Positions 22,101 to 34,100 of a DNA stretch of 64,000 nucleotides are shown here, in pieces. The DNA comes from Branchinecta lynchi (lineage: Eukaryota > Arthropoda > Branchiopoda > Anostraca > Branchinectidae), in assembly GCA_023053575.1 (NCBI GenBank), contig JAKZAP010000004.1, forward strand, positions 17,557,624-17,621,623, in the 5' to 3' direction. A program made the translations under genes and the position numbers. The notes beneath the pieces were generated by a model that had not been told where the DNA came from, searched no databases, and saw nothing but the letters and a program-made list of their open reading frames with translations. How positions within the stretch are numbered: position 1 is the first letter of the stretch; each line of letters opens with the position of its first letter.

Positions 22101-25100
22101 CAGGGCTTAAAGTCTTTGATTCATGTGGGCCGAGAAGGTGGGCGACACCATCACTTTTCGATGTGTCGGATTTTTACGAACACACTGTTGCCTTTGTTTT
22201 CCCCAAAATTTTCACGGTAGCGAACGTTATCCATAAATTACTTGAACACAATTCACTCCTGAACGCCAATCCGCCACTGCTAATAAACTATTCATTAATC
22301 TCCTGACGCTTGCCGAAAGATTACTAGAACCTTCGAGAAGATCGTGTGGCGTGTAAGAGGAATCACCATGTGGACGTTTAGATATGTCGGAAGAAGAAAT
22401 CATCGGCCAGTTTAACATTTTTTTTGTCTCGGAAGCTGAATATTATTTAGCTCAGTTTCAGAATCTTCAAGAAATCACTATAACGAATTTAGTATAATTT
22501 ATGGCGTTTGTTTACTGTGATCTAGTTTAGATCCTTAATTCTTTGGACTTAAGGGAATTAACAAGACATAACAGAAAACAAAATACTTAAAGAAATGGAT
22601 AATGCAAATAATTAGTTTAATTTTTCAACACTTTTCCATATGCCTGCTACAATAAACAAGAGCTACGAGCTCATATGGCACTTGTTACGAGTAGGCACGG
22701 CTCGGTTATGTCAATGATATATCTAGTGTTTGCTAGGTGTCTTCCCACCAAGTTTCATCTCGATCCCTCCACTCATAGCGTTTTCCAATATTTCCGGTTC
22801 TCCCCTCCAGCTCCCCCCAAAAGTCACCGGATCCGGTCCGGATTTTAAGTGGGTCGTCTGAGGCATGAGGTCTTTCCAAATATCAAGTTTAATCGAGATC
22901 CGGTCACCCGTTCAAAAGTTAAAAATACCTCGAGATTCCGGATTCCCCCTCCCTCCACTCCCCCGACAGTGCCCGAATCGGCTCGGTCATGTCAAAGATG
23001 TATCTAGTGTTTGCTAGGTGTCTTCCCACCAAGCTTCATCTCGATCCCTCCACTCATAGCGTTTCCCAAGATTTCCGGTTGCCCCCCCAGCTCCCCCCAA
23101 AAGTCACCGGATCCGGTCCGGATTTTAAGTGGGTCGTCTGAGGCATGAGGCCTTTCCAAATATCAAGTTCCATCGAGATCCGGTCACGCGTTCAAAAGTT
23201 ATAAATACCTCAAGATTCGGGATTCCCCCTCCCTCCACTCCCCCCACAGTGCCCGAATTGGCTCGGTTATGTCAATGATGTATCTAGTGTTTGATAGGTG
23301 TCTTCCCACCAAGTTTCATTTCGACCCCTCCACTCATAGCGTTTCCCAAGATTTCCGGTTGCCTCCTCCAGCTCCCCCCCAAAAGTCACCGGATCCGGTC
23401 CGGATTTTAAGTGGGTCGTCTGAGGCATGAGGTCTTTCCAAATATCAAGTTCCATCGAGATCCGATCACCCGTTCAAAAGTTATAAATACCTCAAGATTC
23501 CGGATTCCCCCTCCCTCCACTCCCCCCACAGTACCCGAATCGGCTCGGTTATGTCAATGATGTATCTAGTGTTTGCTAGGTCTCTTCCCACCAAGTTTCA
23601 TCTCGATCCCTCCACTCATAGCGGTTCCCAAGATTTCCGGTTGCCCCCCTCCAGCTCCCCCCACAAGTCACCGGATCCGGTCCGGATTTTAAGTGGGTCG
23701 TCTGAGGCATGAGGTGTTTCCAAATATCAAGTTCCATCGAGATCTGATCACCCGTTCAAAAGTTATAAATACCTCAAGATTCCGGATTCCCCCTCCCTCC
23801 ACTCCCCCCACAGTGCCCGAATCGGCTCGGTTATGTCAATGATGTATCTAGTGTTTTCTAGGTGTCTTCCCACCAAGTTTCATCTCGATCCCTCCACTCA
23901 CAGCGTTTCCCAAGATTTCCGGTTGCCCCCTCCAGCTCCCCCCAAAAGTCAAAGTGGGTCGTCTGAGGCATGAGGTCGTTCCAAATATCAAGTTTCATCG
24001 AGATCCGATCACCCGTTCAAAAGTTAAAAATACCTCAAGATTCCGGATTCCCCCTCCCTCCACTCCCCCCACGGTGCTCGGATCGGGGAAGTGACTATTT
24101 CCAACTTAATCATTTGGGGTCCCTGATACGCCTGCCAAGTTTTATCGTCCTAGCTTATGTGGAAGTGCCCGAACTAGCAAAACCTGGACAGACCGACGGA
24201 CGGGCAGAAATTGCGATCGCTATATGGCACTTGGCCGAAGGGCAAGTGCCATAAAAACCTTTTGTTAGATCCAAAGTCAAACTATGATTCCATCCTCCCC
24301 GTGTTGCGATGGGCGCTTTCGACCCTCGCCGCTAGATAACCCAGCGGTTGGATCGAGCCGCGGCTTCATCTTGGGTGGGGTGGGGGGGGGGGGGGGGGGG
24401 TTCTAGACGTTGTAAGTGCTAGAATGCTTATGATATAACTCCTTTAAAATGGGACATCACTCGTTCAAAAGTTATACATACCTCAAGATTCCAGATTCCC
24501 CCTCCCTCCAGTCCCCCGCGATGATTGGGTCGGGGAACTGATTATTTCTAAGCCTATTGTGTGAAGTCTCTGATTTTCAAGACAAGTTTCGTCGTCCTAG
24601 CATATCTGGAAATACCTTAACTCGCGACAACAGGAATTCCGGACCCCCCCCCCCCCCTCTAACTCCTTCCAACAGTGCCCTAATCCGAACCGGTTCTATC
24701 ATTGAGGTATCTCGTTCTTGTGCTTGTCCTTCCCACCAAGTTTCACCCCAGTCGCTCCACTCTAAGCGTGTCACAAGATTTCCGGTTCCCCCTTCCGATT
24801 GACCCCCCCCCCCCACATTCATCGAATCCGGTCCGGACCTTAAATGGGTCATCCGAGGCACGAGGTCTTTCTAAATATCAAGTTTCGTGAAGATCCGGTC
24901 ACCCGTTCCAAAGTTATACATTCCTCAAGATTCCGGATTCCCCCTCCCTCTACTCCCCCGACGGTGGTTGAACTTGACTATTTCCAGATTGATCTGGTTG
25001 GATCCCTGACTTACCTGCAAAGTTTCATTGTCCTAGCCCACCTGGAAGTAGCTTAGCTCCGTATCGCCGGAATTCCGGAACTCCCCTTCAACTCCCCCCA

Positions 25101-28100
25101 CAGTGAACGAATCCGGTCCGGTTCTGTCAATGATGTACCTATGGCTTGTTCCTCCCACCAAATTTCATCCCAATCGCTCCACTCTAAGCGTGTCACATGA
25201 TTTCCGGTTCCCCCCTCCGACTCCCCCTCCCACATTCATCGGATTCAGTCCGGACTTGAAATGCGATATCTGAGACATGACGTCTTTCCAAATATCAAGC
25301 TTCATTAAGATCCGATCACCCGTTCGAAAGTTGTTCATGTCACTAAATTCCGGATTCGGCTCTCCTCCCTCCCCCCACGATGGTCGGATCGGGCAAGTGA
25401 CTATTTCTAAGTTAGTTTGCTCGGGTCCCTAATGTGCCTGCCAAGTTTCATCGTCCTAGCACATCTGGAACTACCCTAACTCGCAAACACCGGACTGACT
25501 GACCGACCGAAAGACCGACGGAAAAGTGATCGGTATATGGCACTTGGCCGGAAAGCAAGTGCCATAAAAACAGAAGCGGAAAAGTGTGAAAACGCGCCAA
25601 TTTTTCTCTTTAGACTTGTTTGTGAAACTGGATGGAGCGACGTCCCGGCAACAGAAGAGAAGCCCCCAGAAGTACCCAGTTTGGGAATAAAGCCATGACA
25701 AATCCCCGTTTCCAAGATTTGTTCCCCCCGCCTTTTCAACCTTTAAGATCCCGACCTCAAAGACCCAACTCCCAGAAAGTCCCCACCCTTCAACCTCTCC
25801 CACGAATACAGTTTCATAACTGCGTTTCTAAACCTTATTAACCAGTGATTTGTGTATTATTTTGTTGTGTTGACTCAGCTTTTCGTTGACGATCGATTTT
25901 TATGTCATTTGCAGCTTCGCTCAAGTGCCATATCCCGATCACTTTTCGGTCTGTCGGTCGGTCATGCCACTGTTCTCGAGTTAGGGTACTTCCAGATGTG
26001 CTAGGACGATGAACCTTGGCAGGCGTATCAGGGACCCAACCAAACTACCTTGGAAATAGTCACTTTCCCGATCCGACCACCGTGGGGGGTGGGGTGGAGG
26101 GAGGTGGAATCTGGAACATTGACGTATTTATAACTTTTGAACGGGGAGTCGGGTCTTGATGAAACTTGATATTTGGAAAGACCTCGTGTCTCAGACATCA
26201 TACATCAAGTTAGGAATGTATCCGGTGACTTTGGGGGACCTGGAGGGGGGAACAGGAAATCGTGTGACATGTTCAGAGTGGGCGGATCTGGATGACACTT
26301 TGTGGGAAGAACAAGCACAAGCCCTAGATACATAGTTGACAAGAACGGACCGGATCCAAGCACTTTGGGAGGAGTTGGAGGAGGGTTCCGGAATTGCGGT
26401 GATCCCGATTAAGATGCATACACGTGTGCTAGGACGATTAATCTTGGCAGGCATATTAGGGACCCGGCCAAAAAAAGCTTAGAAATACTCCCTTGTCCGA
26501 TCAGACCACCGTGGGGGGAGTGGAGGGAGGGGGGATTCGAAATTTTGACGTAGCCTATTTATAGCTTTGGAACGGAGAGTCGGATCTTAATTTTTATTCA
26601 ATTTATTTAATAATAAAGCAAAACATATCTCTCGTGGGCAGGGCCCAAATACGATGTTTTTGTAGTCATAAATAAAGTCATAAATAAGATAAAATAAATT
26701 GTCAACATATAATTTAAAAGTAAAAAGTATCGAAATCGTAGAATAATCCGAAAATACAAAGCCCCTGATATAACGGCAAAACTTCAGGAGCTTCAAATTA
26801 TCTGGAAAAGCGTATGAACGGCTTCCTCCATATCACGGGCTAATCTTTTTGTTCTGTTGATTTTTCTGTTGATTGTTCTGTTGGACTTTAAGTGTGACAT
26901 CTGAGACACGAGGTCTTTCCAACTATCAAGTTTCATTAAAAAACTGAATACAAAAAAACCAAAGCCTTACGGTTATACTTAGACCGGTTTGACACAATCT
27001 TAGAATATCCAAATTTAATCTTTTTACAAGCTTTAGATACTGCAGACTGGCGAAAGGACGAAGTATTTTTACAAACTGTTAAGCCAAGCCACCGAAAATT
27101 TTCAACAGAGGGAATGGATGTATTTTTGATTTTAAGAGGAGAGTTTGGTAGAGTACCGTTGAAACATATATACTCGCATTTATCAAGGTTCAAAGTAAGT
27201 CCAATGTCAAGAAAACCTTTTTTAGTCCTTTGAACTGTACGAGAGAGGGAAGATTTGCATCTACTGATAAGGAGAATATCATCTGCGTATTCTATGCAAC
27301 GTAAGAAACGTCAGTAAATCCCGTAAAATACCTCGTAAAATACGTCCGCGAGATCTTGGCAATAATCCCAGCAATACACATCTTGAAAATATGAGGTGAC
27401 AACACCCCACCTTGACGTACACCACAATGGACTGCAAGATTTTCTTGCAGGAGAGACCCATTTAGTTTTAAGCGTAGGTGCGCATTGCTGTACCAATATC
27501 TCAGGACAAAAATAATGGAAATATTACCACCATTTACAGAAAGTGAGTGCAGAGCTTGACTATGAACAATGCTATCGAACGCCTTAGAAATATCTAGCGA
27601 ACAAAGGTGAACTTGCTCATTTCGTTGGGAAGCCTGACGTAGAACATTAGCAAGTACCCTGTGCGCGTGCGCACGACTTATTCCTTGCTTAAACCCGAAT
27701 TGATTTTCTCCATAAAATGCACTCTCATTGATTGGCGGAAGTAAAACATATTCAAAAATCTTGCTTAGCGTACACGTGACAGTAATGGGGCGAAACGAAG
27801 CACAAGTAGAAGCATCCTTTCTGTAGCATTCCGCTATGCTTGTGCTTAATCCCCTGCTGTGCCTATACCATGCTTGCGCTTACTTAATGCTTGTGCTGTG
27901 CTTATACGTCGTTTTATATTATAGGTAGCCTGGGTCAATAAACCTTATTAATACGAATATTGCACTTTCCGCGTTTCAAAACAGATGTAACAGTTCCAGA
28001 GAGAAAACTGTCAGTAACTATAGAACTAACCAAACACATTTGGATAATAACTGCAAATGAAACATCAGTTCTTTGCAATCAGTCCGAATATTTTGAACAG

Positions 28101-31100
28101 AAATACCATCTATATCACAAGATTTTGATTTGAGCCGCTTCACTGACTTAATGATAAGCTCGTACGAAACAGGTAAAACGTGGCGCTGTGACAGGTTACG
28201 AGGTAAACAACTGTTCAATAACTTACTACACATCGAATGCACAGATGATTCAACTTAGAAAAAATTTGGGAGTAGTGTGACAGCCATCGAGACGAAGAAA
28301 TACATTTTTCCAATCTTTTTTATTCTTTGGAAAAATTTTCCCACTAAGACGGTTTCTCCTGATCTGCTTTTTGTAAGCAATCTTTGTTAACTGCTTAATC
28401 GTAAGCCTAGACCCCAGTCTGAGATAGTCGACAACTTTAAAACTTAGTTTGCTTACAGAAGGTTACACAAGACTTCGGCTGTTTTAAGCCTCTTTCCATG
28501 TCCCTTGCCATGGGTGACAATTGTGGTAAAAATCGCATAACCGGTCTTCGGACCAATAAGCTTCTCAGAAACAATGATCTGGAGTCTGCTACCTGAATCT
28601 TTGGTGAAAATTTGACCAAGTCCAGAATAGGCGCCGGGTTCGCTGAAGAACATCTCCAAGGGGAGTCCAAAGTCCCTCAACGAACCCCGGCTCCGAATTT
28701 GGTAAAGCAAACTTGTAAGTAAATCTGATAAACAGTGCAATGCTAATAGAGGAGAGAGGATACACTAAAAAAGTGCAGAATCTCGGGACCGAGAACGGAG
28801 GGAACAAGACGCAAGCGCTCAGACGTAGAGTGTGAAAGTAAAATGTTTATCACATTTTATGTACAAAAAGCTTTAGAACCAAGACAATTCAGATCCCCAA
28901 TGACCAAATAAGTATTTAAATAACCTAATCTGTAATCATCCCACTTCAAATGTAACAAACCGCAAGTAGAAATCCAAAGACATGTTGAAGATCTTGCACG
29001 AATAGCTTGAGCCTGTCCGACCCTTCAAACCTTTTTTCCATTAGCATGGTAATAGCAATTGCAATAAACCAAGTCGTAGCACCCTTGTCACAATTCTTTA
29101 AGAACGGAATTTCATCGATCATATGACAGAAGAGTCCAGTTTACAACTGTTGATTAAATAAGTACGTCACGTCGTCTTATTTGTTGCTGTTAAACCCAAA
29201 TCCTCATGCATAGATATGACTCCCCAAATATACAAAAGTTGAACTTGAGACCAGTCACAGACGAACTTAACTCATGGTAAATCTAGGCCCAGCTGCCCAT
29301 GGATGAGAGGGGGGGGGGAGGGGGGCGGGACCCATCAAAATGCGTATTTAAACCTCATTTTGCTAAAGTATACCAGCTTCGAATTTGATTCAAGTCACGG
29401 GTCAAAAGCTTTTTTTCATGCGCAATTGGGGCCCACTTGCCCATGAACGGGGAGGGTGGGGGGTGGTTCAACTCCACATATATATCCCCAACCACTATAA
29501 TACAAAAGCACAAAGGAATTTCATTGCCTTATCTCCACTCATTCTCAAGTTAAAAACATTAAATATGGACAATCTGGGCCCAATTACCTCTGAACTATGT
29601 GAGGGTGGAGTTTTGGACACGCAAAAAGTAAAAAGAGACTCCAATGCTCATAAAGCTATACCAAGTTTCAACTTGATACCTGTTGGTTCCTGTCACTCCT
29701 GGGCAATCTGGGCCCAGTTGCCCATGAATGGGGTGAGTGGGGGAGGTGCAACTTTAAAAAGCAATTTCACAGCCCTAGCCCCTGAACTGGATCGGAGTGG
29801 GACCACCAAAAGGCACAACTCTCTCTCTCTCTCTAGAACCCAATACCCACTAGTGTACCAAGTTTGAACTTGATACTTGCACTGTTTCAGGAGTTATGAG
29901 CTCCACAAAGTATGGTGAAAACGTGAAACCGAAAACAGAAAGCTGCTACAGCGTTCGCAATAGTGGACTGTTCCAAGGAACACTCCACTAAAAACTACTG
30001 AAGTATAATGAATTCCTATCATAATTACGACGTGTCCTTTAACATTGTTGGTCGAGGCGCCTGTTGAGACGCCCCGTAATTGCCCAGGGCCTCTAATAAA
30101 TTTAATCTTGCATTAGTGGCCAACGTCTAATTCTTTCAGGTTGCTTAAGCAGAAAATTCCCGAAGCACTCGTAACACCAGCTTTCAGAAACATTTCCTTA
30201 ATCCAGCTTGCCATTATGAAGTCATCACTCCAGTCTATGAACAACTTAAACCGCATCCTCTCACAGCTCACATTGGAAGTAAGTTATGCTGTTTCTGATT
30301 ACCTTCGTCTCGGCACTGTCTAGGGAACCGGGAGCCGTACTTTATGTCCCAGGGGCTGCGGAACCGGTAGTTCTCACGGAAACCAAACCATATGAGCTGC
30401 GATTCCGGGATCTGACGTCATTGACTAACGGAAACTTGTATGTGCTGGCTCCTGTTCCGGTAGTAAGTAGAAATAGCTCACGGAAACTTCATCGCACCAG
30501 CTTCTCGTCCGGTAGTCTCACGGAACTGTGTATTCAGAAGCTAGGGAGCCGGTAGTTGATGCCGGAAACTGTATAATTGGAGCTTGTGTTCCGGCAGTGT
30601 CTACGTGGAATATAGAACTCACGGAATAGTTTGGATGAGAGCTAGGATACCGGGATTTTCACTGACTTAGAGAAAATAACATGGGAAAAATATTTACTAC
30701 CGGAACCCATACATTGAGAGCTAAGGTACCGGTAGCAACAACTATTTGATTGAAAATTACCAGCTCACTGACACAGATGGCTATGGGCTAGGGTTCCGGT
30801 AGTGCAAAAAAAAATAAAAAATGAACTCACGGACCCATGTCAGTGAAGACTAAGAAACCGGAAGTGAATATTTTTAACTCACGGAAACCAACTCCTGCGG
30901 GCTCGGGTTCCGGTAGTGCCAAAATAACAAACTCATGAAAGTTGGATTCCATGAGTTGTACCGGACTCAAAGTCCATATTGACACGTGTCTGTGAGTTTT
31001 TAATTTTATTTTTTGGCACTACCGGAACCCTAGCCCATAGCCATCTGTGTCCGTGAATTGGTCATTTTCATTCAGATGGTTGTTGCTACCGGCACAATAC

Positions 31101-34100
31101 ATGGGTTCCGGTAGTAAAAAATTTCCCCATGTTATTTTCTCTAAGTCAGTGAAAATCCCGGTATCCTAGCTCTCATCCAAACTATTCCGTGAGTTCTACA
31201 TTCCACGTAGACACTAACGGAACACAAGCTCCAATTATACAGTTTCCGGTATCAACTACCGGCTCCCTAGCTTCTGAGTACACAATTCCGTGGGACTACC
31301 GGACAAGAAGCTGGTGCGATGAAGTTTCCGTGAGCTATTTCCACTTACTACCGGAACGGGAGCCAGCACATAAAAGTTTCCGTTAGTCAATGATGTCAGC
31401 TCCCAGAATCGCAGCTCATATGGTTTGGTTTCCGTGAGAACTACCGGTTCCGTAGCTCATGGGACATAAAGTACGGCTCCCGGTTCCCTAGACAGTGCCC
31501 TTCGTCTCAAAAGTGTTTCTGGGATAAGATGCTTTCAGCTTTGTCCACATGCTTGTCTGTGGTTTGGTCAGAACACGCGAAATCACATCCCACAACAACA
31601 TCAATAGTGCTATTTGTGTAGTTACTGAAATATGGGCGGTATCTAAAGCTAGATTTGAATAGTTTAGCATGACATAGCTCCTTCCTGGCAGCGAGGTTAT
31701 TGACGGAAAAACAAGTAGCCTACCGTACTCCATCTTTTTTAATTTTTCGTTTCATGCCTTGAACACACGTTCATAGGGTCTGGTGCTCCCGGTTTGGAAT
31801 TCCTGCTCGGATTTTCGGCATCACTATCACTTCATATAGAGTTGAGATTTTTCAGTTCATGATGAAAATGCAGGAAACCGGGAAATCCTGATCATATGTT
31901 CGTGCTTTTCGTCGATTATGCTCGTAGCTTATATATGCTTTCGGTACCCAGAGGCGTCACTAGCCAAAATGTTTGGGGGGGGGACGAGGCATTTACCGAC
32001 TGGCTGGTAATTTTTACCCACTTTTTTTCAGAAAAAACGACTGTTTTTAACAACAAAAATGACATTTTTGAAAAAAATCGACTGATTTTCAGAAAAATAC
32101 ACTGATTTTCAGAAAAACCGACTATTTTGAAGGAAATTGACCAATTTTCAGAAAACTGACTGTTTTCATGAAAAAAATCAACTGTTTTGACGAAGAATCG
32201 CGGCGCTTCGCGCCGACTCGGTTATTATTTTAACAACTGGCAGCCCCCAGTCGTGACGCCCCTGCCGGTACCACCGAGCTAACCAGGATTTCCTGACGGA
32301 AACTGTTGCTGACGGAAATTGTTGCTTCTTAGGAAGTCAGGATCTGGCTAATGTTAGATTGTCAGTCAGTCTTACCAGGAATGTTGCTCTGAGGGTTTCT
32401 TTCCTTAAAGTTTGACCGAATACGACAGTCTAGGTACCTATCACTTATTTCGGGGGCTTGCCGCCCCGATGAAAAAGCGTGACTTTGTTGCTTCGATATT
32501 CATACAGCCAATTTTCATCGACTGAACTTTTTCGTTGGTTTGTGGTATCTCTATGTGCTTATCTCGGTGCATGAAATATTCAGCAATCACCACGGTAACC
32601 ATTGCAGCAAAATACAAAAATTTCGGGTCGCAGGCAATAGTGGGCTTTCTTCAGATGTAATCTTGCAATCTGGAATTGAATATTTCCTGAGCTTCGCTTC
32701 TATTAGTCACTGAAATGCCAGCAAATCTAAATTGTTCATATTCAAATTCTCCTCGTCGGGGTGAACTTTGTCTTGTCGGGCCATCAGTGCAGATTTTGAA
32801 CGTCACTGCTATAAGAGCCCAAGATGAACAATTCTCTTAAACATTGTCCAAATAGACGTTGTAAGGTGTATTACGGCGTATAAGGCTTATTACAGATCCC
32901 TCTTTTCCTCGGCGCGCTGTAATAAGACGAGTAAGGAAAATCGAGGTCGGCTCTATTCTCCGTTATGCAGAGCCAATCAGATTGCTTGGTTGGGTCCGCC
33001 AGCGGGCCGAGGCAAGGAGCAGCACCGTCAGTGTTGCAACGGGAAGCAGTAAAATTCTACTTTGTTGGAAGCTAAAGAAACAACTTTTTTTTCAAAAGAA
33101 CACGTTTTGTTCTGTTACGACTGCTTACTGCTAGTTCGAGGAACAATGCTGTCCATCCGTAAATTTAATAGCATTTTACAATATATTGGGGGTCAAATTG
33201 TACTCGTGTACTTCAAGTAGTACAAGAACACTTTTTCTGATCTTTAGAAACTCGAAAAACCTGTATCAGCGTGGCAACACCGGACGCTTTATTCATAAGA
33301 ACCGCTCGGGTTCCTATATGAACAGGCGTGTGTATTAAGACGTAAACATCACGTATAGCGTTATTCAACTTATTACATCTATTTGGACAATGCTTTAGCG
33401 GACAGTGTATCCAGATCCAAGATATAAAGATAAGCTGGCTTTTCAGATGAAATTCTAAAGGGTCGCAGCGTTTGTTGATAATTTTAGTCTGGAATGTAGA
33501 GATAGCATGAAGCTTCTCGGTGTGATGATTATTTGAAACTGAACTCGCCAATGGACATAATCTTCCAGAAGGCGTCTCCACTTCTTACTGCGAATCCGCC
33601 TTCTATGGTCCAGGTACCAAGTTTAAGTCGTTGGCTGTTCTTCGTAGGTTCGGTCTTTCATTAATAGTTACTCTCTTGGTAGCTTTTTGGGGACATATAG
33701 GTAGACGGCTTCTTCAGACCCGTCTTGTCGATACTTTATTCGTTCTTCCGGGTATTTTGGAGCAAATATTTTAAAATTCAAAGCGGTATTCGGACTCAGC
33801 TTAGAGGTGCTGACTTTCTTGAAACAGCATATACTAGTAACTTTGCAAGAAGTTTTGGAGTTTAGCATTAAACTTACCGGATCTCGAAGTTTCGGATGAA
33901 GATTTTATACAATGAAATTTACGAAATCCTGATCTTCTGATCTGAACTCCTTAGTAGGCTAATTATTCCGAAATGTCAAAGAGTTGTTCGAAATACCCGG
34001 AAAGGTCAACAAAGTAGACTTATTCGCCCGAACACTCATTCAATCCACCGATAGATTTTGTCATTTGTACCCTTACTTTAGTTCTATGCTGTGATATACC

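Noticed and set aside
22680..24100. CRISPR-like or satellite array
   Set aside because: Repeats are ~281 bp without spacers and lie within a unit with defined ends in a eukaryotic intron.
24340..24400. tRNA gene
   Set aside because: Only a weak B-box-like motif; no cloverleaf or A box could be formed.
25632..25841. Short plus-strand frame starting MERRPGNRREAP
   Set aside because: Short, proline-rich, between two family A copies, no homology I recognise and no splice support.
33213..33581. 122-residue reverse open frame
   Set aside because: No conserved motif, lies inside an intron on the opposite strand, no splice-site support.
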